DNA of 64,000 bases from Rhizobium leguminosarum (GCF_017876795.1 NZ_JAGIOR010000001.1:1312501-1376500); one strand, 5' to 3'. Positions 17,206-26,729 are shown, counted from the stretch's first letter. A program made the numbers and translations. The notes: a model not told the origin generated them from the letters alone.

Positions 17206-17334
17206 ATGTCTCTCTCCATTCGTTTTGACCGCAAATCGGTCGCGGGCCAGCAGGCCCGTGTGAAGGGGTTTGCTCTCGACATGTCGATGGGCGGTCCCGA
17301 CACGGCCGATGACGAGTTCCGGGAGAGCGCTTAA
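17206..17334 (+). pseudogene. remnant C-terminal tail of a third methyl-accepting chemotaxis protein
   Basis: From ATG 17206 the frame codes for 42 residues, ending [20 protein letters not shown] then DTADDEFRESA and a stop. This is the same tail that ends both flanking MCPs. The bases after the stop (TAAGCGCTCCCCTGGGGAGA) also match those after the first MCP. It is best read as what is left of an MCP gene whose 5' part was lost. A GGGGG ribosome binding site precedes the ATG, so a free 42-residue peptide could still be made. Confidence 0.7.
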
Positions 17335-17378
17335 GCGCTCCCCTGGGGAGAACGCATAGCGTTCTTCCCCAGCAATTG

Positions 17379-17405
17379 TCGCGGGCCGGCCAATATGGCC
17401 CGCGA
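17379..17405 (+). terminator. hairpin between the MCP remnant and the second MCP
   Basis: A 9-bp perfect stem, TCGCGGGCC/GGCCCGCGA, with a 9-nt loop and no T run. It lies about 150 bp before the second MCP gene. An imperfect hairpin (GGGGAGAACGC / GCGTTCTTCCCC) lies just before it and is similar to one after the first MCP. Confidence 0.4.
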
Positions 17406-17552
17406 TGCAGGTTTCCGGAGCCGGCGATTACCGGCGCGGGAGCCTGCCGATCTCTATCCGTGGCATGTTTTCGCCATACGGAATTTCGCGCTGCATGATG
17501 CCGCGCCCCCCGGTCCATATTTATTGCTTCGCTCTCAGAGAGGAATATTGAG

Positions 17553-19361
17553 ATGCGTATTACGATCAAACTCAAGCTTGCAGCCGCATTTGGCTTTGTC
17601 ATCCTGTTGCTGGTGGGCAGCGCCGTCTATGGAATCGTCAGCCTCAGTTCGCTGAACGATGCCGTCGGCAACCTCATTTCGGGTCCGGCAAAACGGTTGG
17701 AACTGGCTCTGGAAGCAAAGACTTCCGAGCTCAATGCCGTTCGCTGGCAGAAGAATGCGCTTCTGGAAATGGATCCCGAAGTGGCAAGGAAGGACTACCA
17801 GAATTCGGCGAAAAGCCTGGATGAAATGGTGGTCTTCGCCACAAGTGGCCAACAGCTCGCGACTGCCGAAGGCAAGCCTAGCTGGGACAGGCTGGTCGAG
17901 CTGGCCAAACGCTTCAGCGAAAGTTCCAACAAAGTCGCCTCCATCCAGGAAAGCGGCGACAGGGCAGGGGCCGCAGCGCTTTCGTCAGGAGAGGTTCGTA
18001 CCCTCGTCACGGAACTGGAAGAGGTTTTCGAGACGCTCGTCACGCTTCAGCAGAAGTCGATGGCCAAAGCCGACGATGACACCGACACTCTCTATAGCTC
18101 GACGAAGAACATGCTGATCGGTATCGCGAGCGGCGCTTCCCTCATCGCTTTTGCCGCTGCGCTGTGGATTGCGCTCGGCGTGAGCAGCGGCCTGCGCAAG
18201 ATCATGGACGTTGCCAGCGCCGTCGCCATCGGTGATCTGAACCAGAAGGTCGAGATCAAGAGCAATGACGAGATCAAGGACCTGGTCAACACGATCAATG
18301 TCATGACGGATAATCTTCGCAACACCGCTGAGATCGCCAACCAGATCTCGAACGGCGACCTGACGGTGTCTCCGAAGCCGCTTTCGGAGAAGGACATGCT
18401 CGGCATCGCCCTCGAGCAGATGGTCCAGCGCCTGCGCGGCGTTGTCGCCGATGCCGCCGCGGCCGCGGAAAATGTTTCGGCCGGCAGCCAGGAGCTGTCC
18501 TCGAGTTCCGAGCAGGTGTCGCAGGGTGCCAGCGAACAGGCCGCTTCGGCCGAAGAGGCCTCCGCCTCGATGGAAGAGATGGCCGCCAACATCAAGCAGA
18601 ATGCCGACAATGCGGCGCAGACCGAAAAGATCGCCCGCCAGTCGGCCAAGGATGCCGAGATGAGCGGGGAAGCGGTGACGCGCGCCGTGCAGGCGATGAG
18701 AACCATCGCCGAGAAGATCGGCATCGTTCAAGAAATCGCCCGCCAGACAGACCTGTTGGCTTTGAACGCCGCCGTTGAAGCTGCTCGTGCCGGCGAACAC
18801 GGCAAAGGCTTTGCGGTCGTCGCCTCCGAAGTGCGCAAGCTTGCTGAACGCAGCCAGTCGGCGGCTGCCGAAATCAGCTCGATGTCGGGCGATACAGTCA
18901 AGGCCGCTCAGGACGCCGGCGACATGCTCGGTCGGCTGGTGCCCGATATCCGCAAGACGGCGGAACTGGTCGCCGAAATCAGCGCTGCCTGCCGCGAGCA
19001 GGATGTCGGCGCTTCGCAGATCAACGAAGCGATCCAGCAGCTCGACAAGGTGACCCAGCAGAATGCCGGCGCCTCCGAGCAGATGTCTGCGACCTCGGAA
19101 GAGCTTGCCAGCCAGGCCGAAGAACTGCAGGCCTCGATCGCCTTCTTCAAAGTCGATACCGCAGGCACCCGCCAATCCCGCATGCCGGCTGCCAGGGTGA
19201 CGGTGCGCAGCCCGGCTCCCGTTGCCGGCCGCAAGCCCAACACCAGGAAGTCGGCCGCCAACAGCGTCGCCGGCCAGCAGGCGCGGGCGAAAGGCTTCGC
19301 TCTCGATCTCTCCATGGGCGGTCCCGATGACGGGGACGCCGAATTCAAGGAAAGCGCATAA
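17553..19361 (+). CDS. methyl-accepting chemotaxis protein (second of the cluster)
   Basis: A 602-residue receptor with membrane segments at about 8-30 and 188-210. Between them is a short helical periplasmic sensor that begins much like that of the first MCP ([19 protein letters not shown]). A longer HAMP region follows than in the first MCP (about 33 more residues), then the signalling tip [20 protein letters not shown] at about 390. The tail is [15 protein letters not shown]...FKESA. From about residue 312 on it is nearly identical to the first MCP, also at the DNA level. GAGAGGAATATTGAG precedes the ATG. cheW follows after 2 bp. Confidence 0.95.
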   Translation: MRITIKLKLAAAFGFVILLLVGSAVYGIVSLSSLNDAVGNLISGPAKRLELALEAKTSELNAVRWQKNALLEMDPEVARKDYQNSAKSLDEMVVFATSGQQLATAEGKPSWDRLVELAKRFSESSNKVASIQESGDRAGAAALSSGEVRTLVTELEEVFETLVTLQQKSMAKADDDTDTLYSSTKNMLIGIASGASLIAFAAALWIALGVSSGLRKIMDVASAVAIGDLNQKVEIKSNDEIKDLVNTINVMTDNLRNTAEIANQISNGDLTVSPKPLSEKDMLGIALEQMVQRLRGVVADAAAAAENVSAGSQELSSSSEQVSQGASEQAASAEEASASMEEMAANIKQNADNAAQTEKIARQSAKDAEMSGEAVTRAVQAMRTIAEKIGIVQEIARQTDLLALNAAVEAARAGEHGKGFAVVASEVRKLAERSQSAAAEISSMSGDTVKAAQDAGDMLGRLVPDIRKTAELVAEISAACREQDVGASQINEAIQQLDKVTQQNAGASEQMSATSEELASQAEELQASIAFFKVDTAGTRQSRMPAARVTVRSPAPVAGRKPNTRKSAANSVAGQQARAKGFALDLSMGGPDDGDAEFKESA

Positions 19362-19363
19362 TC

Positions 19364-19840
19364 ATGGCCACGGCATCTCTGGACGCGCAATTCGTGACCT
19401 TCAGCCTCGGCGAGGAGATCTTCGCCGTTCCGGTTGAGGTGGTAAGGGAAATCCTCGACTATGCGGAAGCTTTCAAGATTCCGAATGGCCCCGACTATCT
19501 GCTCGGCCTGCGCGATGTGCGCGGGCAGGGCGTGCCGACGATCGATCTTCGATTGAAGCTCGGCATGACGAAGACGGAACCGACGCCGCATACGCGGGTG
19601 CTCGTCCTCGACGTGCCGATGGAAAACCGGCTCCTGACTCTCGGCCTCGTCGCCGACCGCGTCTTCGAGGTCACGCCGTTCGGGCGCGACCAGATCGAAG
19701 CGGCGCCCGATATCGGCGTGCGCTGGCGTTCGGACTATATCGCCGGCGTCGTTCGCCGTGAAAACGGCTTCGTCGTCATCATCGATCTCGCGCGGCTGCT
19801 GTCGCGCGAGGACGCCTCAGCGCTGCAATCGGCGGCCTGA
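19364..19840 (+). CDS. cheW: chemotaxis coupling protein CheW (second copy)
   Basis: A 158-residue CheW domain: FVTFSLGEEIFAVPVEVVRE, the LRDVRGQGVPTIDLRLKLGM strand region, LGLVADRVFEVTPF and the C-terminal ENGFVVIIDLARLLS. It differs clearly in sequence from the first CheW of the cluster, so it is not a recent duplicate. It lies 2 bp after the second MCP, which it may serve preferentially. Confidence 0.94.
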   Translation: MATASLDAQFVTFSLGEEIFAVPVEVVREILDYAEAFKIPNGPDYLLGLRDVRGQGVPTIDLRLKLGMTKTEPTPHTRVLVLDVPMENRLLTLGLVADRVFEVTPFGRDQIEAAPDIGVRWRSDYIAGVVRRENGFVVIIDLARLLSREDASALQSAA

Positions 19841-19869
19841 CCGCGCATCAAACTGGAGTACCGCGTTCT

Positions 19870-20727
19870 ATGAGTATGGCAGCAGCGGCGGAAACCCAAT
19901 TGCCGGGCGACCGGATCAGCAAGCGCAATTTCGAAAAGCTTGCCCGGTTCATCTATGACTATAGCGGCATCAAGATGCCGCCGACCAAGCTGACGATGCT
20001 CGAAGGGCGGCTGAGGCGCCGGCTTCGCGCAACCAATCATTCGTCTTTCGATGACTATTGCGATTTCCTGTTCAATCACGATGGCCTCGCCCAGGAAACC
20101 GTTTACCTGATCGACGTGGTGACGACCAATAAGACCGACTTCTTCCGCGAAGCCAAGCATTTCGACTATCTGCAGACGGTGGCGTTGCCGGCGATTGCCA
20201 ATAGCGGCGTGCGAACCATCCGCACCTGGAGCTCAGCTTGTTCGACGGGGGCGGAGCCCTATACGATGGCGATGGTGCTGGCGGAATTCGCCGAAAGCCG
20301 CAGCGACGTCTCCTACAGCGTGCTTGCCACCGACCTTTCCACCGACGTGCTGCAGACGGCGCGAAGAGGCATTTATCAGGAGGACTTGATCGCGCCCGTG
20401 CCGCGCGACCTGCAGCGCAAATACGTGCTGACAGCCAAGCAGCCGGGTCGGCGGGAGGTGCGCATCACGCCGAAACTGCGCAGCAGGGTGGGTTTTGCCC
20501 GCATGAACCTGATGGACGAGAAATACCCGATCGGCGAAGCGATGAACATTATCTTCTGCCGCAACGTGCTAATCTATTTCGACAAGCCGACTCAGGCCGG
20601 CGTGCTCAACCGCCTCTGCAGTTGCCTGGCGAAAGGCGGCTACATGTTCATCGGTCATTCCGAATCGATCACAGGCTTCGACCTGCCGTTGAAGCAGGTC
20701 TCGAACACGGTGTTTCAGCGTATCTAG
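19870..20727 (+). CDS. cheR: chemotaxis protein methyltransferase CheR
   Basis: A 285-residue SAM-dependent methyltransferase that methylates glutamates of MCPs. The N-terminal helical domain (about 15-85) carries [20 protein letters not shown]. The catalytic domain shows [16 protein letters not shown], the SAM-binding [26 protein letters not shown] and [15 protein letters not shown]. The end, [20 protein letters not shown], is typical. It pairs with cheB, which follows after 7 bp, for adaptation. Confidence 0.96.
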   Translation: MSMAAAAETQLPGDRISKRNFEKLARFIYDYSGIKMPPTKLTMLEGRLRRRLRATNHSSFDDYCDFLFNHDGLAQETVYLIDVVTTNKTDFFREAKHFDYLQTVALPAIANSGVRTIRTWSSACSTGAEPYTMAMVLAEFAESRSDVSYSVLATDLSTDVLQTARRGIYQEDLIAPVPRDLQRKYVLTAKQPGRREVRITPKLRSRVGFARMNLMDEKYPIGEAMNIIFCRNVLIYFDKPTQAGVLNRLCSCLAKGGYMFIGHSESITGFDLPLKQVSNTVFQRI

Positions 20728-20734
20728 AGGCTCC

Positions 20735-21832
20735 ATGGCTAAGAAAATCCGTGTACTGATTATCGACGATTCCGCCAGCATCCGCCAGACGCTGACGCAT
20801 GTGCTGGAGCAGGATCCCGATATCGAGATCATGGCGGTCGCATCCGACCCGTTCATGGCGGCGCGGAAACTGCAGGAGGAGATCCCCGATGTCATCACGC
20901 TCGATGTGGAGATGCCGCGCATGGACGGCATCACTTTCCTGCGCAAGCTGATGGCGCAGCGGCCGATCCCGGTCGTGATGTGCTCGTCGCTGACGGAAGC
21001 GGGCTCGGAAACATTGCTCCAGGCGCTGGAGGCCGGTGCCGTCGACGTCATTCTGAAATCGAAGATCGGGGCCGCCGACGGCCTCGCCGAAGACGCCATG
21101 CGTATTCGCGAAGTCGTCAAGAGCGCCTCGCATGCACGGCTTTCCAACGTGCGGCGGGCCGCCGGCACCATCCGCTCGGTTCCCGCGGAGGGGCCGGCCA
21201 AGAGGCTGACGGCGGATGTGATGCTGCCGCCGCCGACGGGGCGGGCCATGGCGAAGACGACGGAGATGGTCGTCTGCGTCGGCGCCTCCACCGGCGGCAC
21301 CGAAGCGCTGCGCGAGTTCCTGGAGGAACTGCCGGCCAATGCGCCTGGCATGGTAATCGTCCAGCATATGCCCGAGAAATTCACCGCCGCCTTCGCCAAA
21401 CGGCTGAACGGTCTCTGCGAGGTCGAGGTCAAGGAAGCCGTCGATGGCGATCCGGTGCTGCGCGGCCATGTGCTGATCGCGCCTGGCGACAAGCACATGC
21501 TGCTCGAGCGCCAGGGTGCGCGTTATTATGTGAGCGTGAAGACCGGGCCGCTGGTGTCGCGACACCGGCCTTCCGTCGACGTGCTCTTTCGTTCGGCGGC
21601 GCGCTCGGCCGGCTCGAACGCCATGGGGATCATCATGACCGGCATGGGCGACGACGGTGCCCGCGGCATGCTGGAAATGCATCAGGCCGGCGCCTACACG
21701 GTGGCGCAGGACGAGGCGAGCTCTGTTGTTTTCGGCATGCCGAAGGAGGCGATCGCCAAGGGCGGCGTCGACCGTATCCTGCCGCTCGATCAAATCGCCC
21801 GTGAAGTACTAATAACGCAGCAGAAGTTCTGA
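20735..21832 (+). CDS. cheB: chemotaxis protein-glutamate methylesterase CheB
   Basis: A 365-residue two-domain protein. The N-terminal receiver has Asp11-Asp12 and phospho-acceptor Asp57 in [11 protein letters not shown]. The C-terminal methylesterase has [10 protein letters not shown] (catalytic Ser, about residue 183), [18 protein letters not shown] with the catalytic His, and [11 protein letters not shown] with the catalytic Asp. It removes methyl groups from MCPs after phosphorylation by CheA. It is the last gene of the cluster; no cheD follows. Confidence 0.96.
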   Translation: MAKKIRVLIIDDSASIRQTLTHVLEQDPDIEIMAVASDPFMAARKLQEEIPDVITLDVEMPRMDGITFLRKLMAQRPIPVVMCSSLTEAGSETLLQALEAGAVDVILKSKIGAADGLAEDAMRIREVVKSASHARLSNVRRAAGTIRSVPAEGPAKRLTADVMLPPPTGRAMAKTTEMVVCVGASTGGTEALREFLEELPANAPGMVIVQHMPEKFTAAFAKRLNGLCEVEVKEAVDGDPVLRGHVLIAPGDKHMLLERQGARYYVSVKTGPLVSRHRPSVDVLFRSAARSAGSNAMGIIMTGMGDDGARGMLEMHQAGAYTVAQDEASSVVFGMPKEAIAKGGVDRILPLDQIAREVLITQQKF

Positions 21833-22029
21833 ATTCGTTCGTCTGATGGCCCAGTATCAATACTGGTTTCCGGTACAGGATGGCAGCCATGCGCACCGGC
21901 CCTTGAAATTTCCCTGATTTTGTGGTCTTGAGGCCGCCAATCTTTGCAGCGCTGCCTGTCATGTATGTTCAGGGACACTTCCCGCCCCTGGCAGCGCGCA
22001 CCCCGTATCAGTCCCAAGGAAATGCGCCA

Positions 22030-22830
22030 ATGGCCCGTTCAGCTCTTCTCAATGTCATGGTTCAGGCTGCCCTCAAGGCAGGAAAATCACTGGGACGTGA
22101 TTTCGGCGAAGTGCAGAACCTGCAGGTTTCCGTGAAGGGACCGGGCGACTTTGTTTCCACCGCCGACCGCAAGGCCGAAAAGATCGTCAGAGAAGAGTTG
22201 CTCAAGGCGCGTCCGACCTATGGTTTCCTCGGCGAGGAGAGCGAGGAGATCAAGGGCACGGATGGCGCGCATCGCTGGATCGTCGACCCGCTCGACGGGA
22301 CGACCAACTTCCTGCACGGCATTCCGGCGTTTGCTGTCTCGATCGCGCTCGAACGCAATGGCGAGATCGTTGCCGCCGTCGTCTTCAATCCGGCGACCGA
22401 CGAACTCTATACCGCTGAGCGCGGCGGCGGCGCCTTCCTCAACGACCGACGCCTGCGCGTCGCTGCGCGCCGCGCGCTGTCGGATTGCGTCATCGGCTGC
22501 GGCGTGCCGGCGCTCGGCAAGCGCAATCACGGCAAGTTCCTGGTCGAGCTTCGCCACGTGATGGGCGAAGTGGCGGGCATCCGCCGCCTGGGATCGCCGA
22601 CGCTTGACCTCGCCTATGTCGCGGCGGGGCGTTTCGACGGTTTCTGGGAAGTGGACCTTGCGCCCTGGGACATGGCGGCCGGCATCCTGCTCATCCGCGA
22701 AGCCGGCGGGTTTGCCACCGATTGGGACGGCGGGACGGCCATTCTGGAGAGCGGCGCGATCGTCGCCGGCAACGAAGCCATCCACAAGGCGCTGATCGAA
22801 GTCGTCAAGCGGCCTATTCCCGCCAAGTGA
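22030..22830 (+). CDS. suhB: inositol monophosphatase family protein (SuhB-like)
   Basis: A 266-residue Mg-dependent phosphatase. Metal-binding motifs are GEESEEI, DPLDGTTNFLHGIPAF and WDMAAGILLIREAGGFATDW. Family members dephosphorylate myo-inositol-1-phosphate; in enterobacteria SuhB also binds the antitermination complex. CCAAGGAAA lies just before the ATG at 22030, which agrees with the usual start MARSALLNVMVQAA. The frame stays open further upstream but without family similarity. It stands alone between cheB and the MotA-like gene. Confidence 0.93.
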   Translation: MARSALLNVMVQAALKAGKSLGRDFGEVQNLQVSVKGPGDFVSTADRKAEKIVREELLKARPTYGFLGEESEEIKGTDGAHRWIVDPLDGTTNFLHGIPAFAVSIALERNGEIVAAVVFNPATDELYTAERGGGAFLNDRRLRVAARRALSDCVIGCGVPALGKRNHGKFLVELRHVMGEVAGIRRLGSPTLDLAYVAAGRFDGFWEVDLAPWDMAAGILLIREAGGFATDWDGGTAILESGAIVAGNEAIHKALIEVVKRPIPAK

Positions 22831-22942
22831 GCGACCGAAAATCCGGCTGTTGTAAAGTCACGGTTTTCGCCCCGGCATACTTCAATTCGGCACAATGTTG
22901 CTCTAGTCTCCGCCAGCAATGACTCCGGAGGCAGCGGACCCT

Positions 22943-24046
22943 ATGGAAAATGTGAATGTGGCGGAGATCGGCTCCACCGAAAAGACGGCCGGCGGTTATG
23001 CCTACAGGCTTTCGAGCCCCATGCCCTTCCTCTGGACGATGCTGCTTTTCCTCGTCATCGTCGGCTTTATCGCCGCCATCCTCTTCCGGCAGACGCAGAC
23101 CGCCTTCATGCACAATCCAGGCCTCAACGGCCTGATCGTCGGCGTTCTCGCAGTCGGAATCATTCTTGTTTTCAACCATGTGCTGGCGCTTCGCCCCGAG
23201 GTGCGCTGGTTCAACTCGTTCCGCGCCGCTGGCAGTGCCGACAAGGTCAACCGCAATCCGCGGCTGCTTGCGCCGATGCGGGCGCTGATCGGCAGCCGCA
23301 AGACCTCGGTGGCGCTGTCGACGACGGCGCTGCGCTCGATCCTCGATTCGATCGCCACCCGCCTCGACGAATCGCGCGATGTCTCGCGCTACCTGATCGG
23401 CCTGCTTGTCTTCCTCGGCCTGCTCGGCACCTTCTGGGGCCTCATCGGCACGATCGGTTCGATCAGCATCGTCATCCAGTCGCTCGATGCCGGCTCGAAC
23501 GGCACGGGGGACGTGCTCTCGGCGCTTAAGGAAGGCCTTTCCACGCCGCTTTCGGGCATGGGCCAGGCCTTCTCCTCCTCGCTGCTCGGCCTCTCCGGCT
23601 CGCTCATTCTCGGCTTCCTCGACCTGCAGGCCGGCCGCGCGCAGAATCGGTTCTACATGGAGTTGGAAAACTGGCTCTCATCGGTCACCGATGTCGGCTC
23701 CGATCTGGCACCCGCCCTCGAGGCCGTTTCCGGCGCTTCCTCGGAAGACATGCGCGCGCTGTCCGATTATCTGCGTAAGGTCTCCGAAGAGGGCGGCGCC
23801 GGCAGCCAGCGCTCCGTCGCTGCCATGGCGAGCCTGGCCGAAGGCATTCAGGGTCTCGTCAAGAACATGCGCAACGAACAGCAAATGCTGCGCGACTGGA
23901 TCGAGGCACAGCAGGACGAGGCGAAGGCGATGCGCCGCACGCTCGACCGACTGGCCGAACGCATCGGTGTGCAGGAGCGTGCAGGCGACCGGGGCGAGCG
24001 CGTGCGCGACCGCGCCAGCCACGCAGAAAAGAGCGAGGGCAAGTAA
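22943..24046 (+). CDS. MotA/TolQ/ExbB-like membrane protein
   Basis: About 367 residues from the Met at 22943, which has GGAGG upstream (an in-frame ATG at 22919 lacks one). Membrane segments lie at about 29-50, 62-82, 133-155 and 178-203. The third includes LGLLGTFWGLIGTIGSIS, the MotA/TolQ-type proton-channel motif, followed by GMGQAFSSSLLGLSGSLILG. The last ~120 residues are a charged coiled coil. With the OmpA-like partner 3 bp downstream it forms a stator-like pair probably coupling proton flow to work on the envelope. The exact role in rhizobia is unknown. Confidence 0.85.
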   Translation: MENVNVAEIGSTEKTAGGYAYRLSSPMPFLWTMLLFLVIVGFIAAILFRQTQTAFMHNPGLNGLIVGVLAVGIILVFNHVLALRPEVRWFNSFRAAGSADKVNRNPRLLAPMRALIGSRKTSVALSTTALRSILDSIATRLDESRDVSRYLIGLLVFLGLLGTFWGLIGTIGSISIVIQSLDAGSNGTGDVLSALKEGLSTPLSGMGQAFSSSLLGLSGSLILGFLDLQAGRAQNRFYMELENWLSSVTDVGSDLAPALEAVSGASSEDMRALSDYLRKVSEEGGAGSQRSVAAMASLAEGIQGLVKNMRNEQQMLRDWIEAQQDEAKAMRRTLDRLAERIGVQERAGDRGERVRDRASHAEKSEGK

Positions 24047-24049
24047 GCC

Positions 24050-25081
24050 ATGGCTCTTGCCCGCAACCGGCGCCGTGAACGCACGGTGGATTACTGGCCG
24101 GGCTTCGTCGACGCGCTGTCGACGCTGCTCATCTCAATCATGTTCCTGCTGACGGTGTTCGTCGTCGGACAGTTCATCCTCAGCCGCGAGATCACTGGAC
24201 GCGATGAGGTGCTCAATCGCCTCAACAGCCAGATCAACGAGCTGACGCAGCTTCTTGCGCTCGAAAAGGGCAGCAACCAGGACCTCCAGGATTCGGTCGC
24301 CAATCTGCAGGCCTCGCTTGCCAGTGCCGAGGGCGATCGTTCACGGCTGCAGGCGTTGCTGAGTGCCGGTTCGGGCGGCCAGGATGCGGCGCAGAAGCGG
24401 ATCGGCTCGATGACTCAGGAGCTCGATGAGCAGAAGCAGGTAAGCGAGCGGGCGCTCAGCCAGGTCGAACTGCTGAATCAGCAGATCGCCGCGCTTCGCA
24501 GCCAGATCGCCGCCGTTGAAGCAGCCCTTCAGGCGTCGGAGGAAAAAGACCGGGTCTCGCAAACCAAGATCGCCGATCTCGGCAGCCGCCTGAATGTTGC
24601 GCTCGCCGCGCGCGTGCAGGAGCTGAACCGCTACCGTTCTGACTTTTTCGGACGCCTTCGCGAGATCCTTTCCGACCGCGAGAATATCCGCATCGTCGGC
24701 GACCGGTTCGTCTTCCAGTCGGAAGTGCTGTTTCCCTCCGGCGGCGCCGATCTCAACCCGGAGGGGCAGACCGAGATGGCAAAGCTTGCCGCCGCCCTTC
24801 TCGACCTCGCCAAGGAAATTCCGCCGGAGATCAACTGGGTGCTGCGCGTCGACGGTCATACCGACAATGTGCCGCTTGGCGGAACGGGCCGCTATCGCGA
24901 CAATTGGGAGCTCTCTTCGGCCCGCGCGATTTCGGTTGTCAAGTTCCTGATCGCGCAAGGTGTGCCGGCCGACCGGCTTGTTGCCGCTGGCTTCGGCGAG
25001 TTCCAGCCGATCGCGCCGGGCGAATCACCGGATGCACGCGCCACCAACCGCCGCATCGAGCTGAAGCTGACCGAGAAGTGA
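24050..25081 (+). CDS. MotB/OmpA-like peptidoglycan-binding membrane protein
   Basis: A 343-residue protein. A short cytoplasmic basic start is followed by a membrane helix at about 24-46 (FVDALSTLLISIMFLLTVFV), where MotB-type proteins hold the proton-accepting Asp (FVDALS). A long coiled coil covers about 55-190. The OmpA-type peptidoglycan-binding domain covers about 215-343, with INWVLRVDGHTDNVPLGG and ATNRRIELKLTEK. It pairs with the MotA-like gene 3 bp upstream. No flagellar genes are near, so a role outside the flagellum is likely. Confidence 0.87.
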   Translation: MALARNRRRERTVDYWPGFVDALSTLLISIMFLLTVFVVGQFILSREITGRDEVLNRLNSQINELTQLLALEKGSNQDLQDSVANLQASLASAEGDRSRLQALLSAGSGGQDAAQKRIGSMTQELDEQKQVSERALSQVELLNQQIAALRSQIAAVEAALQASEEKDRVSQTKIADLGSRLNVALAARVQELNRYRSDFFGRLREILSDRENIRIVGDRFVFQSEVLFPSGGADLNPEGQTEMAKLAAALLDLAKEIPPEINWVLRVDGHTDNVPLGGTGRYRDNWELSSARAISVVKFLIAQGVPADRLVAAGFGEFQPIAPGESPDARATNRRIELKLTEK

Positions 25082-26320
25082 TCAGCCTGGCGTGGCCTGC
25101 CGCGCCTCCTTCAGCCGGTCGGCGAGAAAATCGCGTACCGCGGGACTGTCGCTGAGGCCGATCGCCGCCATATAGGCATCGGCTGCGGCGGCATCGTCGC
25201 CGGTCCGTGCCAGAAGAAAGGCTCGCACGGCCCAATAGGGCTGATATGCCGCAACGTCGCGCGGGTCGAGCTTGTCGAGCTGTTCCAGGCCGGCGGCGGC
25301 GTTCGAGGCCCGGCCGATCACGGCAGCCTGACTGACGCGTGCGCCGAGCGTCGGTTTCATCACCACCAGCGCTGCGTAGAGTGTCGTTAGCGCCTGCCAG
25401 TCGGTCGTCCCCGAAAGCCGGCGCGCCGCATGCGCGGACTGGATCGCAGCCTGGCACTGGAAGGGACCGAACCGGTCGAAGCCTCCGGCCTTGCGCAGCA
25501 GAGCATCCGCTTCGGCTATCATGATCGCGTTCCATGCGACCGTATCCTGCTCGTCCAGCGGCACATATCGGCCATCGCTGTCGCGCCGGGCCTTGCAGTG
25601 AAGCATCAGCGACAGCAGGCCGATTGCCTCCGGTTCGTCCGGCAGCATCGCCAGAAGCGCGCGGCCGAGCCAGATCGCTTCGCCGGCAAGCAAATGGTGT
25701 TCTTCTACGCCGTCGAGACCGTCCCATCCGAGGCCGTAGGCGGCGTAGATCGCCGAAAGCACGGCGGCGAGCCGCCCTGCCAGGGCCGGGCGAGGCGGGA
25801 CGGCGAAGGGAATGCCGGCATCGCGGATCTTCACCTTGGCCCGCACCAGCCGCTGGCTCATCGCCTCCGGCGAAACGACGAAGGCCCGTGCAATGGTTCT
25901 CGCCTCGATGCCGAGAACGGCCTGCAGCATCAGCGCCGTATGCACGGACCTGTCGATGGCGGGATGGGTGCAGGCAAACAGCAGCTTCAGCCGCTCATCG
26001 GGAAAGACGGCGTGGCCGGCTTCGTTCATGCGTTCCTCCGCCTCCTCGAAGGCGACCGATATCGTCGTTTGCGCATTTGTCTCGACGATGCGGTGGCGGG
26101 CGGCCTGCATGAGGTTGCGGCGTGCGGCCACCAGCAGCCAGGCTTCCGGGTTGCCGGGGACGCCGCGCTCCGGCCAGACACGAAGGGCCGAAGCCAGCGC
26201 TTCCGACAGTGCGTCTTCCGCCGCCGGCACGTCGCGCGAGCGGGCGGCGAGGAAGGCGATGAGCTTGCCGTAGGACTGTCGCGCTACCTTTTCGGCAGCG
26301 CGACCGGCATTGGGCGGCAT
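25082..26320 (-). CDS. ECF sigma factor of the ECF42 type with C-terminal TPR-like extension
   Basis: A 412-residue protein, about twice the length of a simple ECF sigma factor. Sigma region 2 includes ALSEALASALRVWPERGVPG, and region 4 includes ALMLQAVLGIEARTIARAFV and EAMSQRLVRAKVKIRDAG. After about residue 180 there is a large helical extension (SAIYAAYGLGWDGLDGVEEH, then TPR-like helices) typical of the ECF42 group. That group has no anti-sigma factor and is linked to DGPF/YCII genes, as here. It lies 7 bp after the DGPF gene. Its stop abuts the stop of the convergent OmpA-like gene. Confidence 0.87.
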   Translation of the reverse strand: MPPNAGRAAEKVARQSYGKLIAFLAARSRDVPAAEDALSEALASALRVWPERGVPGNPEAWLLVAARRNLMQAARHRIVETNAQTTISVAFEEAEERMNEAGHAVFPDERLKLLFACTHPAIDRSVHTALMLQAVLGIEARTIARAFVVSPEAMSQRLVRAKVKIRDAGIPFAVPPRPALAGRLAAVLSAIYAAYGLGWDGLDGVEEHHLLAGEAIWLGRALLAMLPDEPEAIGLLSLMLHCKARRDSDGRYVPLDEQDTVAWNAIMIAEADALLRKAGGFDRFGPFQCQAAIQSAHAARRLSGTTDWQALTTLYAALVVMKPTLGARVSQAAVIGRASNAAAGLEQLDKLDPRDVAAYQPYWAVRAFLLARTGDDAAAADAYMAAIGLSDSPAVRDFLADRLKEARQATPG

Positions 26321-26327
26321 TGCCGCC

Positions 26328-26666
26328 TCACATCTGCAGGCGCGGGCGCACCTCGACCGACCCCTTGTCGGAGATCGGCACGCGGGTCGCCCATTCGAGT
26401 GCGGTGTCCATGTCGGGAACGTCGATCAGATAAAAGCCGCCCAGTTGTTCCTTGCCTTCCGGATAGGGGCCGTCCTGAACATCGTGGTCATCGCCTTTGC
26501 GCCGCACGACCGTGCCGGTCTCCGGGGCAGTCAGCCCGGCGCCGCCGGTCATGATCCCCGCCTGGGCGAGCGCCTTGCTGTAGGCGACCCAGCCGTCGCG
26601 ATAGGCGGGATCGCTGCGACTGGCGAAATCCTCGGCGGCTTCGCGAATTATGAGAGCATATTGCAT
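26328..26666 (-). CDS. YCII-related (DGPF) protein
   Basis: From the Met at 26666 the protein has 112 residues; CAGGAGTTTTCC before it is a good ribosome binding site. It begins MQYALIIREAAEDF and contains the family motif DGPYPEGKEQLGGFYLIDVP and the C-terminal GSVEVRPRLQM. DGPF proteins are small ferredoxin-like-fold proteins of unknown function that accompany ECF42 sigma factors. It is the first gene of an operon with that sigma factor and has an ECF42-like promoter upstream. Confidence 0.88.
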   Translation of the reverse strand: MQYALIIREAAEDFASRSDPAYRDGWVAYSKALAQAGIMTGGAGLTAPETGTVVRRKGDDHDVQDGPYPEGKEQLGGFYLIDVPDMDTALEWATRVPISDKGSVEVRPRLQM

Positions 26667-26701
26667 GGAAAACTCCTGATCTCGTTGTGGCGTTGATCCG
26701 G

Positions 26702-26729
26702 GCATCGCGATATCGGGAACATCCCGACA
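26702..26729 (-). promoter_or_regulatory. ECF42-like promoter before the DGPF/sigma operon
   Basis: On the minus strand TGTCGG (26729-26724) is followed after exactly 16 nt by CGATGC (26707-26702), about 35 nt before the ATG of the DGPF gene. As I recall, ECF42 promoters have TGTCGA at -35 and a CGA/TC-type -10, so this is a close match and suggests autoregulation. Confidence 0.55.

Noticed and set aside
21833..22029. Possible small RNA upstream of suhB
   Set aside because: A family of alphaproteobacterial RNAs is named after this gene neighbourhood, but I see no terminator with a T run and cannot match a consensus. Only a short CCAGTA/TACTGG stem is visible. A covariance-model search would decide.
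22943..25081. Zorya-type phage defence
   Set aside because: The MotA/MotB-like pair is reminiscent, but no ZorC, ZorD or ZorE gene is near; the neighbours are suhB and a sigma factor.
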